Positions 23,902 through 31,434 are shown, counted from the first letter of the stretch. The stretch is DNA of 32,743 nucleotides from Bacillus salacetis (GCF_003581585.1 NZ_QXIR01000045.1:1-32743), one strand, 5' to 3'. The notes: generated by a model not told the origin, from the sequence alone. Made by a program: numbers and translations.

Positions 23902-24807
23902 ATGGAATTATTACAGCTGAAATATTTTCAAGTCGTAGCAAAACACGAACATATGACAGTGGCTGCAAAGGAACTCCAAATTGCACAGCCCTCCTTAAGT
24001 AAAACCATATCGAGGCTCGAGGAAGATCTCGGGGTGCCTTTATTTGAAAGAGAGAACCGGCGGATACGTCTGAATGCTTATGGAAAACTTTTTTTAGAGC
24101 GAGTGGAGAAGATATTTACAGAATTGCATGAAGGAAAAAGAGAATTGCTCGACCTGGCCGGCACCAATGATAAGAACATTACCCTTGCTGTGTCGATTTC
24201 AAGGCTGCTTCCCTCCTTGATTAAATCATTTCAGGATGAGTATCCTGATGTACGTTTCCAACAATTCCTGGAGTCCACTTCCTCCATGAAAGCAGAACTC
24301 GAACAAGGCAGAATTGATTTCTGCATATCCTCCCTGCCAGTGGAAGGAGAGGAGATCGTATGGGAGCCCCTGATGACAGAAGAAATCTGCCTCATTGTTC
24401 CGCCGGCTCACCGTTTTTCGGACCGATCCGCCATAGCTCTTCATGAGGTTAAGAGTGACGCCTTCATCAGTATGAATACCGGCTTTGGCTTCCGGGATTT
24501 AACTGACAGGATTTGCAAAGAAGCCGGGTTTCAGCCTTACGTAGCTTTCGAAGGGGACGAGCCAGGGGTCATAGGAGAACTGGTCACCCAGGGACTGGGC
24601 ATAGCTTTTATCCCGGAAATTGCCTTAATGCACCAAAAAGACCGATTTCCCCATAAGCTCCGGATCACCACCCCTGATTGCAAAAGGACAATCGGAATCG
24701 GCTGGTCAAAAAGACGGTACCTCTCGCCAACCGCTATCCAATTTAGAGAGTTTGTAAAATGCTATTTTGAAGAAGTTTCATACAGACTGGAGACAGAAAG
24801 AAGATAA
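23902..24807 (+). CDS. LysR-family transcriptional regulator
   Basis: A 301-residue LysR protein. The N-terminal winged HTH (about 1-60) reads MELLQLKYFQVVAKHEHMTVAAKELQIAQPSLSKTISRLEEDLGVPLFER in overlapping blocks, followed by a linker helix and a periplasmic-binding-like effector domain (about 90-295). It is the only plus-strand gene of the first 30 kb and is divergent from YhgE/Pip, its probable target. RBS AAGGAGG lies 7 bases before the ATG. The double palindrome G begins 10 bases past its stop. Effector unknown. Confidence 0.93.
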   Translation: MELLQLKYFQVVAKHEHMTVAAKELQIAQPSLSKTISRLEEDLGVPLFERENRRIRLNAYGKLFLERVEKIFTELHEGKRELLDLAGTNDKNITLAVSISRLLPSLIKSFQDEYPDVRFQQFLESTSSMKAELEQGRIDFCISSLPVEGEEIVWEPLMTEEICLIVPPAHRFSDRSAIALHEVKSDAFISMNTGFGFRDLTDRICKEAGFQPYVAFEGDEPGVIGELVTQGLGIAFIPEIALMHQKDRFPHKLRITTPDCKRTIGIGWSKRRYLSPTAIQFREFVKCYFEEVSYRLETERR

Positions 24808-24816
24808 ATATCGCTT

Positions 24817-24910
24817 CTTTCATCCTCTAAAGTGGTGGGGGACAGTCCCTCACTTCATTAACGCATTAACGCGCCGGGGGACAGTCCCCCGGCGCGTTAA
24901 TGTGTTAAAG
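24817..24910. repeat. double 55-bp palindrome, copies G1 and G2
   Basis: G1 (24817-24871, centre A 24844) and G2 (24856-24910, centre A 24883) overlap by 16 bases, centres 39 apart. G2 has ATTAACGC-type arms and is nearly perfect; G1 is diverged. It fills the space between the convergent LysR and response-regulator genes, ending 7 bases from the latter's stop. Confidence 0.9.
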
Positions 24911-24917
24911 CCTTCAA

Positions 24918-25445
24918 TTATCCTGCTGGCAGTTTCATTTTATCCTTAAAAGCCGAAAAGTAGCCACGGACTGATTCTATGGTTTTGCCATTTTGTTTTC
25001 GCTGCGGGGTATCCAGGCCGGCAGGTGAAGGTGCTGCTTCCTCCAATGCACCGTCCTGATTCCCCTCCATCAACTCAGGGGAATAAATTCTCCCCCCGTC
25101 GAGTATCAACCGGATGGAGGATACAAACTCCTCGCTGGAACTGTCTTTAGGCAGATAGCCTCTGACATCCATGTTAATGATTTTTTCAAAATAACCTTTT
25201 TCCGGGAAAGTGCTCAGGATCAGAAGCTTACAGCCCGCTGTCCTTAATTCCTCGGAAAAACCCTCTTTTGAATGCATAACAGTATCCATCAGACAAATAT
25301 CCGGCTGAAGCTTCTCGACAAGAGTCAGTATTTCTTTCCTTTCACTTGACTGTCCGACAACTTCCATATCATCTTCGAGGTTGAGCAGGGATCCAATGAT
25401 ACCGAGTAAAAATTCCTGGTCCTCTGCTATCACTATGCGAATCAT
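24918..25445 (-). CDS. DesR-like response regulator with an eroded DNA-binding domain
   Basis: A 175-residue protein. Residues 1-120 are a NarL/DesR-type receiver: MIRIVIAEDQEFLLG (acidic pocket E8, D9), phospho-acceptor D54 in DICLMDTVM, Thr in LSTF, Lys in YLPKDSS, ending GGRIYSPELM exactly as in DesR. The rest should be a LuxR-type HTH, but the helices around LTxREKEVLxLVADG are missing. Only a tail resembling the recognition end survives (TIESVRGYFSAFKDKMKL against TVRNYIS-ILEKL). ATG at 25445 follows AAGGAGAG. It lies 80 bases downstream of a desaturase gene, after a hairpin. It may be a phosphate sink, a partner-binding regulator or a decaying gene. No histidine kinase is adjacent. Confidence 0.8.
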   Translation of the reverse strand: MIRIVIAEDQEFLLGIIGSLLNLEDDMEVVGQSSERKEILTLVEKLQPDICLMDTVMHSKEGFSEELRTAGCKLLILSTFPEKGYFEKIINMDVRGYLPKDSSSEEFVSSIRLILDGGRIYSPELMEGNQDGALEEAAPSPAGLDTPQRKQNGKTIESVRGYFSAFKDKMKLPAG

Positions 25446-25479
25446 GTGTATTCTCTCCTTATCGGCTTTCCTAAGCAAA

Positions 25480-25508
25480 GGCTCTCTTCCGGCAGCAGGA
25501 AGAGAGCC
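25480..25508 (-). terminator. hairpin after the desaturase gene
   Basis: A perfect 11-bp stem GGCTCTCTTCC / GGAAGAGAGCC with a 7-nt loop, followed by UUUGCUU, lies 17 bases past the desaturase stop and 34 bases before the response-regulator start. Probably a leaky terminator that limits read-through. Confidence 0.75.
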
Positions 25509-25525
25509 AACAAGAATCCGGACTA

Positions 25526-26557
25526 TTAAATCTCTGGTTTCGCCTCTGCGGTGAGACGGCGGTTGTCTGCTGCAGACTTGATGCCTTTCCTGAAACTGAC
25601 GAAGGTCTTTTTCTCTTCATCCCATAATCGGAAACGAAGGGACTGAAGGCTTGTCATAAGAGTAATCGTCGGTACATGCTGCAACGCCTCAGTGTTTGCA
25701 TGGGCATCTTCCAATCGGTAGTTCGGCACCCTCGGGCTCAGATGGTGAATATGATGATAACCGATATTCCCTGTCAAAAATTGCAGGATTTTTGGCAGCT
25801 TGTAAAAAGAACTTCCCTCAACAGCCGCAAGTACATATTGCCATTCGCTATTCTCTTCAAAATAAGAATCCTCAAAGGTATGCTGAACATAGAACAGCCA
25901 AATCCCTGCAGAACCGGAAATCATGAAGATGGTTCCCTGTACAAGAAGGAACGGTTTCCATCCCAATGTTATGCCAAGCAAAGCAATCAGGGCGACGATG
26001 ATGATATTAACCAGATAGGTGTTATTGCGTTCTTTCTTGCGGGCATTCTTCCTGTTAAACCTGTTTTTAAGCAAAAATACATAAATCGGTCCGAGAATGA
26101 ACATAACGAACGGACTGCGATAAAGGCGGTACGCCAAACGCTGTTTCAAAGGTGCTTCAGCATACTCCTTAACGGTAAGTGTCCAGATGTCCCCTGTTCC
26201 GCGTTTGTCCAAATTCCCGCTTGTAGCATGATGGACTGTATGGTCGTGACCCCATTGGTCAAAGGGGAACAAAGATAAGACGCCGATCAAGGTACCAAAA
26301 ATACGGTTGGCGCGTCTGCTTTTAAAGAATGAATAGTGTGTGCAGTCATGGAAGATAATGAAGCTTCTGACCAAGAACCCTGCAGCGAACACCATTGGAA
26401 TGAGAGCCAGCCAATAAGAAACAGAAAGGCTCTGATAAGCTAAAATCCACAATAAAATGAACGGTCCCAACGTATTGATGACCTGCCAAACACTTTCCTT
26501 CATCGTTGATTTTTCATAAGGGGCGATTTCTTTTTTTAAGGTTTTCAGGTTTGTCAT
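25526..26557 (-). CDS. des: membrane fatty-acid desaturase (Des-like)
   Basis: A 343-residue di-iron acyl-lipid desaturase with three histidine boxes: HDCTH (about residue 70), HDHTVHH (about 105) and YHHIHHL (about 265), separated by hydrophobic membrane-spanning pairs. Bacillus Des introduces a cis double bond into membrane lipids on cold shock. The context fits: a DesR-like gene follows, and the promoter has three TGTCATAT half-sites just upstream of a poor -35, as expected for an activator-dependent des promoter. The start ATG is preceded by a GAAGGGAA RBS. Electron donor not encoded here. Confidence 0.92.
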   Translation of the reverse strand: MTNLKTLKKEIAPYEKSTMKESVWQVINTLGPFILLWILAYQSLSVSYWLALIPMVFAAGFLVRSFIIFHDCTHYSFFKSRRANRIFGTLIGVLSLFPFDQWGHDHTVHHATSGNLDKRGTGDIWTLTVKEYAEAPLKQRLAYRLYRSPFVMFILGPIYVFLLKNRFNRKNARKKERNNTYLVNIIIVALIALLGITLGWKPFLLVQGTIFMISGSAGIWLFYVQHTFEDSYFEENSEWQYVLAAVEGSSFYKLPKILQFLTGNIGYHHIHHLSPRVPNYRLEDAHANTEALQHVPTITLMTSLQSLRFRLWDEEKKTFVSFRKGIKSAADNRRLTAEAKPEI

Positions 26558-26590
26558 TTAGTAGAATTCCCTTCGTTTGTTGATGATTTC

Positions 26591-26619
26591 ATTATAGTAA
26601 GATAAACCATCATGGGTAA
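26591..26619 (-). promoter_or_regulatory. core promoter of the desaturase gene
   Basis: A -10 box TATAAT at 26596-26591 with a poor -35 (TTACCC at 26619-26614) at 17-base spacing. The weak -35 fits dependence on an activator bound at the adjacent operator. Confidence 0.65.
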
Positions 26620-26627
26620 GTAGTAGA

Positions 26628-26658
26628 TGTCATATGAGAGATATGACATTTGTCATAT
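26628..26658 (-). promoter_or_regulatory. DesR-like operator of the desaturase gene
   Basis: Three 8-bp half-sites: TGTCATAT (26628-26635), ATATGACA (26641-26648), TGTCATAT (26651-26658). They form two inverted repeats sharing the middle half-site, spaced by 5 and 2 bases, and end 9 bases upstream of the -35. Bacillus DesR is known to bind TGTCAT-type repeats upstream of des. Assignment by similarity of layout. Confidence 0.72.
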
Positions 26659-26782
26659 CGGGGAGGTAAACCCTTGCCGCTGCTGGGTTTTGGAGGATAA
26701 AATAATCTCAATTATTTTTCTTGGACGGATATTTCTTGCACGTTTAATGGTTATTTCCTCGGCAGAATCCCTTTTTTTAGTG

Positions 26783-26837
26783 CATTAACGCTTTAAAGCA
26801 GCCGGGGACAGTCCCCGGCTGCTTTAAAGTGTTAATG
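26783..26837. repeat. 55-bp palindrome, copy H, containing the EAL gene stop codon
   Basis: 27-bp arms around a central A (26810). The left arm is CATTAACGCTTTAAAGCAGC plus CGGGGAC, the right arm nearly its exact complement with one C-to-T change inside the 27-bp arm. Pairing extends about 5-9 bases further on each side (TTTTAGTG against TACTAAAA, with a second such change). The TAA of the EAL gene (26834-26832) lies in the right arm. Confidence 0.93.
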
Positions 26838-28877
26838 TACTAAAACTTCTCTTTCTTTCATCCAGATCATGATGTCATGGGCGGTTCGGGGCTGGGAGAA
26901 ATAGTAGCCTTGTATGAGTGGATTTTCAGACATCGAATTCACAAATTCAACCTGTTCCCTTGTTTCAATTCCTTCAATAACGACCTTCAGGTTCAGGGAG
27001 TCACATAAAGTGATGATCGCCCGCAGAACAGAAGAGTTCTTCTCATTCTCCGGGACTCCCGCCACAAATGATTTATCAATTTTAATAGTGGCTATGGGAA
27101 GCTGCCTCAAATAGGATAATGAAGATAGCCCCGTTCCAAAGTCGTCCAGTGCAACAGAGAAACCAAGGTCACGAAAATTGCGGACCGCAATGATGGCATT
27201 CTCAATATCATTTATGACGCTTGTTTCGGTGACTTCAAGCTCTATGAGCCGGCTGTCAATTTTATATTTTGAAATTGTATAATTCAGGACCCCCAATAAG
27301 CTTGGCGAAGTCACATACGGTCCGGGGATATTGATTGAAACTTGATGCAGGGGCATTCCAACCTGCTGCCACTGGAAAATCTGCCTGCACACCTTCTCAA
27401 TCACCCAATCGGTCACATCAAAAATCTTTCCATTAGCTTCTAATATAGGGATGAACACGCCAGGGGAAATCATGCCGTGCTCCGGATGACCCCAGCGCAA
27501 TAATGCTTCCATTCCCTCAATCTCCCGAGTTACCGGATGAATCTTGGGCTGATACACCACAAAGAGTTCGTTTTCTTTTAACCCTTTGTCAATATCCCTG
27601 ATAAGCTGCCTTTCCAAGCTGTATGTGTGGATGACGGGATCATATTCGACCAGTGCATGGTTATATGCAAGGTCAGGGTGCTGAAGAACAGCCATACCCT
27701 GGGAGAAAAGTTCCCGCGCTTCCTGACTTTCATCTGAATGGGAAACAGCACAAACCATGTCAATCAAGACATGATGATTTCCTGCTTTCATCGGACGCTT
27801 CATAGCGGACATCAGTTTTTCCAATACTTCCTTGGATTTATCAATCTTTTTTTCACCCAGAAACAGGATCGCAAACCGATTCCCCTCAATCCGATAGACC
27901 TTGGTATCTGCAGGAAGATGCAGCTGAATAAGATCTCTTATTGCTTCAATGATGCTGTCGCCAAAGACATACCCCTGGGCATTCGTCCACTTTTCCATAT
28001 TATGAATATGAAGGACAGCTAAAGATTTCACTTCTCCAATGGTCAGTTGATCCTTTTCGAACTGGCGCTGATTGGGAAACCGTGTAAGGGAATCGAAATA
28101 GTTCAAACGGTAATCTACATAACGGTCCAGCAAACTCGTCAAGCCGGAGAGAAGCAGGAGGATAGCTATCCCTGTAGTGATTGAAATGATGAGGAGCGGC
28201 ATATCCATATGCATGTTATGGGAGTGGCTTGAAACCGGTACATATGAATAAAACATCACAGCTGCCATTCCCGTATAATGCATGCTTGTAATTGCGAGCC
28301 CCATGACCACAGAGGTGCCGATCTTAATGAGCAGATTCCCCATATATTTTTGTAATCTGGAAAAAATAAATAATGCAACATATGATACGACTATAGCAAT
28401 TCCAATGGAGGCAAGGAAAATCCACGGCCTGTAGACATAGTCTGCATCCATGATCATGGCGTCCATTCCGATATAATGCATCGCAGAGATTCCAAGTCCC
28501 ATAATGATCCCTGCGATAAGATTGGACCAATGGGCTACGCTCCTCTTATTGGCAAAATAAAAAGCTAAATAGGAGGCAAAAACAGCCGGAACTATGGACA
28601 ACACTGTCATCGGGATATTGTAGCTCATCGATACAGGTATCATAAAAGCGCTCATACCGATAAAATGCATGGACCAAATACCGAGCCCCATTGCCACCGA
28701 GGCCAATATCAGCCAAAAATTACGTGAAAAAAAGCTTGTCTGCTGCATCCTCTGATTCATGGACAGTGCCGTAAAAGATGCACAACAAGCGATAACAACG
28801 GAAAGTAAGACAATCCAAAGGGAGTATTCACCTTCGAGCAAATAGATTGTTTCTGTATCTGGCAAAGAGAATTTCAT
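26832..28877 (-). CDS. MHYT-GGDEF(degenerate)-EAL cyclic-di-GMP protein
   Basis: A 681-residue membrane protein. Residues about 15-250 hold an MHYT sensor with seven helices and three motifs (MHFIGM, MHYIGM, MHYTGM) thought to bind a metal and sense a gas or redox state. The GGDEF-like domain (about 260-415) is degenerate: the signature is RIEGNRFAI, so no cyclase activity is expected. The EAL domain (about 425-675) keeps EALLRW, DDFGTG and the Lys in IKIDKSFV, consistent with an active c-di-GMP phosphodiesterase. The gene's last codons and stop lie inside palindrome copy H. The RBS (AGGTTAAG) is modest. Likely a single-gene transcript. Confidence 0.92.
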   Translation of the reverse strand: MKFSLPDTETIYLLEGEYSLWIVLLSVVIACCASFTALSMNQRMQQTSFFSRNFWLILASVAMGLGIWSMHFIGMSAFMIPVSMSYNIPMTVLSIVPAVFASYLAFYFANKRSVAHWSNLIAGIIMGLGISAMHYIGMDAMIMDADYVYRPWIFLASIGIAIVVSYVALFIFSRLQKYMGNLLIKIGTSVVMGLAITSMHYTGMAAVMFYSYVPVSSHSHNMHMDMPLLIISITTGIAILLLLSGLTSLLDRYVDYRLNYFDSLTRFPNQRQFEKDQLTIGEVKSLAVLHIHNMEKWTNAQGYVFGDSIIEAIRDLIQLHLPADTKVYRIEGNRFAILFLGEKKIDKSKEVLEKLMSAMKRPMKAGNHHVLIDMVCAVSHSDESQEARELFSQGMAVLQHPDLAYNHALVEYDPVIHTYSLERQLIRDIDKGLKENELFVVYQPKIHPVTREIEGMEALLRWGHPEHGMISPGVFIPILEANGKIFDVTDWVIEKVCRQIFQWQQVGMPLHQVSINIPGPYVTSPSLLGVLNYTISKYKIDSRLIELEVTETSVINDIENAIIAVRNFRDLGFSVALDDFGTGLSSLSYLRQLPIATIKIDKSFVAGVPENEKNSSVLRAIITLCDSLNLKVVIEGIETREQVEFVNSMSENPLIQGYYFSQPRTAHDIMIWMKEREVLVH

Positions 28878-28955
28878 ATCTTAACCTACTTTTCTTTAAA
28901 AGAGATGGACTACTCCTTTAATATCGGTCAAAACCAGCAAACCTTTATCGAGTTA

Positions 28956-29049
28956 CTTTACCCCTTTAAAGCATTGAGGGACAGTCCCCCGTCGCTTTAA
29001 CGCGTCACCGTATGTGGGGACTGTCCCCGGCCGCTTTAAAGCGCTAAAG
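28956..29049. repeat. double 55-bp palindrome, copies I1 and I2
   Basis: I1 (28956-29010, centre A 28983) and I2 (28995-29049, centre T 29022) overlap by 16 bases, centres 39 apart, the same geometry as locus G. The outer arms (CTTTACCCCTTTAAAG, CTTTAAAGCGCTAAAG) are conserved; the internal shared stretch is more diverged. It lies 15 bases from the SelO terminator. Confidence 0.9.
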
Positions 29050-29064
29050 GATCCCGAACATAAA

Positions 29065-29099
29065 GAAATCCTGCCCTGTTGGCAGCAGGGCAGGATTTC
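29065..29099 (-). terminator. rho-independent terminator of selO
   Basis: A perfect 14-bp stem GAAATCCTGCCCTG / CAGGGCAGGATTTC with a 7-nt loop, followed by UUUAUGUU, lies 13 bases past the stop codon. Confidence 0.88.
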
Positions 29100-29112
29100 A
29101 CTTTCCAAATTG

Positions 29113-30582
29113 TCAGGTGCCGCAAAATGTTTGATAGGGTTCATCCGGGTCAGGCGGCAGCTTGGCATATTCCTCTTGCCCGGGAGAATGTGCATAAGGC
29201 TCGATGAGGACATCAAGCAGCCTCTCCATGACGCTATAATCCCCTTCTTCAACGGCAGCCTCCAAGGCCTCTTCCACACGGAAATTCCGCGGGATCACGG
29301 CAGGATTGTTTTTCTTCATCAATTCATGTGCTTCTTCTGCCGTCTCATCCTGCCTTTCCTGTCTTTCCTTCCAAATGGCATACCATCTGTCGAATTCAGG
29401 TTTCCCGTACAAGTCGGTTTTCTCAGGCTGATCAAATGTGAGTGCAGCAAAAGTATTCGTATAATCCGCACCATACTCATGCATCTTACTCAACAGAATA
29501 TCAATCAGCTCTTTATCCTGCGCTTCCTCATTAAACAATCCCAGTTTGGCTCTCATTCCAGCCATCCATTCTGAATGGAAGCGTTTAGGAAACTCTGATA
29601 TCGCTTCCTGTGCCATCTTCAAGCCCGTTTCTTCATCTTCATGAAGAAGCGGCAGCAATGTTTCCGCAAACCTTGCCAAATTCCAGCCTGCGATAGGCGG
29701 CTGATTTCCATAAGCATAACGGCCCTGTCTGTCGATTGAACTGAAAACCGTGGAAGGATCAAAGGCATCCATGAATGCACATGGGCCATAGTCGATCGTC
29801 TCTCCGCTGATCGCCATATTATCCGTATTCATCACACCATGGATGAACCCGACCATCTGCCATTGGGAGATCAGCTTCGCCTGCCTGCTGATGACTTCTT
29901 CCAACAATGATAAGTAAGGATTTTCCTCCTCCTCAAGCTCTGGATAATGCCTTTCAATCGTATAATCAGCCAGCGCTTTCAGGTCTTCCTTTTCGGTAAA
30001 ATTGGCAGCAAATTGAAAGGTTCCAACCCTGATATGACTTTGGGCAGCACGGACAAGGACCGCGCCAGGCAGATCCGTTTCCCTGATGATCCCTTCGCCC
30101 GTGGTGACGACAGCCAGACTGCGGGTAGTCGGGATTCCGAGTGCATCCATCGCTTCACTGATGATATACTCCCTGAGCATAGGTCCGAGAGCTGCCCTTC
30201 CATCCCCTCCGCGGGAATAAGGTGTTCTTCCAGCGCCTTTCAGTTGGATATCAACTCTCTCCCCTTGAGGAGTGATCTGTTCACCAAGAAGCACTGCTCT
30301 GCCGTCCCCAAGCATGTTGAAATGGCCGAACTGATGTCCCGCATATGCCTGTGCAATGGGTTCAGACCCTTCAGGCAGCTCATTCCCAGCAAACACTTCG
30401 GCTGCATTTTTTACTATATCAACATCTAGTCCCAGCTCCTCGGCAACCTCGACATTAAGGACGACTAATTCAGGCGATTCCACAGGAGAAGGCTTCTGGA
30501 CTGAAAAGAAAGAGCCGGGCAGACGGCTATAGCTGTTATCCAAGTTCCATCCAGCCTGCTTTGATTTATTAGAGTTTGTCAT
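29113..30582 (-). CDS. selO: SelO family protein adenylyltransferase (YdiU/UPF0061)
   Basis: A 489-residue pseudokinase-fold protein that, in characterised relatives, AMPylates proteins on Ser, Thr or Tyr during redox stress. Visible are [10 protein letters not shown], the nucleotide-binding [14 protein letters not shown] (Lys about residue 115), [11 protein letters not shown], and the metal/catalytic region [13 protein letters not shown] and [11 protein letters not shown]. It ends in YQTFCGT, where some relatives have a selenocysteine; here it is Cys. The ATG at 30582 is chosen because AAAGGAAG lies 5 bases upstream; a TTG six codons earlier precedes that RBS. Monocistronic, divergent from the DUF2512 gene. 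Confidence 0.95.
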   Translation of the reverse strand: MTNSNKSKQAGWNLDNSYSRLPGSFFSVQKPSPVESPELVVLNVEVAEELGLDVDIVKNAAEVFAGNELPEGSEPIAQAYAGHQFGHFNMLGDGRAVLLGEQITPQGERVDIQLKGAGRTPYSRGGDGRAALGPMLREYIISEAMDALGIPTTRSLAVVTTGEGIIRETDLPGAVLVRAAQSHIRVGTFQFAANFTEKEDLKALADYTIERHYPELEEEENPYLSLLEEVISRQAKLISQWQMVGFIHGVMNTDNMAISGETIDYGPCAFMDAFDPSTVFSSIDRQGRYAYGNQPPIAGWNLARFAETLLPLLHEDEETGLKMAQEAISEFPKRFHSEWMAGMRAKLGLFNEEAQDKELIDILLSKMHEYGADYTNTFAALTFDQPEKTDLYGKPEFDRWYAIWKERQERQDETAEEAHELMKKNNPAVIPRNFRVEEALEAAVEEGDYSVMERLLDVLIEPYAHSPGQEEYAKLPPDPDEPYQTFCGT

Positions 30583-30682
30583 ACAATCTTCCTTTATCAA
30601 TGTGACTTTGCTTCCATCTTAACATAGCTGCTTCTATTTTCTGTTTTTGCCTGTTTATTATACTTTCGCATCCAGATATATA

Positions 30683-30737
30683 CTTTAGCGCATTAACGCA
30701 AGTGGGGACTGTCCCCACTTGCGTTAATGCGCTAAAG
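30683..30737. repeat. 55-bp palindrome, copy J (perfect)
   Basis: A perfect 27-bp inverted repeat around a central T (30710). Arms start CTTTAGCGCATTAACGCAAG, an ATTAAC-type arm on both sides. It is the only copy between divergent genes (selO and the DUF2512 gene), where a terminator role makes no sense. Confidence 0.95.
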
Positions 30738-30839
30738 CACCCTCTCCCCTTCGATTGGAAATAATTTTCAGCAGGGATTGCGATTTCGCGGAATGACTCG
30801 GGGTATATATGTACTAAATCTTTCAAAGGAGGAATCAAT

Positions 30840-31241
30840 TTGGAACACATCAAAGCAATAGCCATTAAGTTTGTCATGATTGCCGTTGTGTTAGGAATTA
30901 TTCTTACCGGGATATTCGGAGTCGAAGTTTCCGACATGCTTATCGTTAGTGTTGTATTGACACTTGGCGCTTATGTACTAGGAGATTTAATGGTATTCAA
31001 GCGGATGAACGGCGAACAGAAGAAACGCAATACAGTTGCAACCCTTGCTGATGCCGGACTGGCTTTTGTTATCCTCTGGTTCATGGGTATAGCAATGTTC
31101 CCGGATCAAAATGTGGTTCTCGCTTCCCTGGTTTCAGCCGTCGTTCTGGCAGCAGGTGAATGGTTCTTCCATAAATATCTCGACCATTCCGTTTTCAATG
31201 AGAATAGATTGTATCACTCCAATCCCGTTCATAACAATTGA
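30840..31241 (+). CDS. DUF2512 (YndM-like) small membrane protein
   Basis: A 133-residue protein with four hydrophobic helices (about 8-28, 32-52, 67-87, 93-112) and the DUF2512 pattern: short N-terminal HIKAIAIKFVMI, LGAYVLGDLMVFKRM, NTVATLADAGLAFVILW, and a C-terminal EWFFHKYLDHSVF. Bacillus members are of unknown function. It starts at TTG, with AAAGGAGGAA about 6 bases upstream. Terminator at 31281-31314. Monocistronic. Confidence 0.88.
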   Translation: MEHIKAIAIKFVMIAVVLGIILTGIFGVEVSDMLIVSVVLTLGAYVLGDLMVFKRMNGEQKKRNTVATLADAGLAFVILWFMGIAMFPDQNVVLASLVSAVVLAAGEWFFHKYLDHSVFNENRLYHSNPVHNN

Positions 31242-31280
31242 TTTTCAATAAAAATCACTAACAAACATACACTCCAAAGC

Positions 31281-31314
31281 AAAGCACAGGGTTCCACTCC
31301 CCTGTGCTTTTTTA
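31281..31314 (+). terminator. rho-independent terminator of the DUF2512 gene
   Basis: An 11-bp stem AAAGCACAGGG / CCCTGTGCTTT with an 8-nt loop is followed by TTTTATTTT, 39 bases past the stop. Confidence 0.88.
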
Positions 31315-31434
31315 TTTTCATAGTTTTTTTATAAAAGTGGTTTAGATCCTTATTTTTACAGGAATATTATGCTAATATGAGCAGGGATAATTACCCATCT
31401 ATTTGAAAAAACAGGTTACTTAAGGAGGAGCATA

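Noticed and set aside
28953..29574. Open frames crossing palindrome locus I on both strands
   Set aside because: They are translations of the repeat (GTVP motif appears on either strand because the core is palindromic) or shadows of selO.
9287..30737. 55-bp palindromes as ordinary intrinsic terminators
   Set aside because: None has a U-tract on the sense side, most genes already have their own terminator beside the copy, and copy J lies between divergent genes.
30569..30937. Minus-strand open frame across palindrome copy J
   Set aside because: It covers the repeat and the antisense of the DUF2512 gene, with no RBS or recognisable domain.
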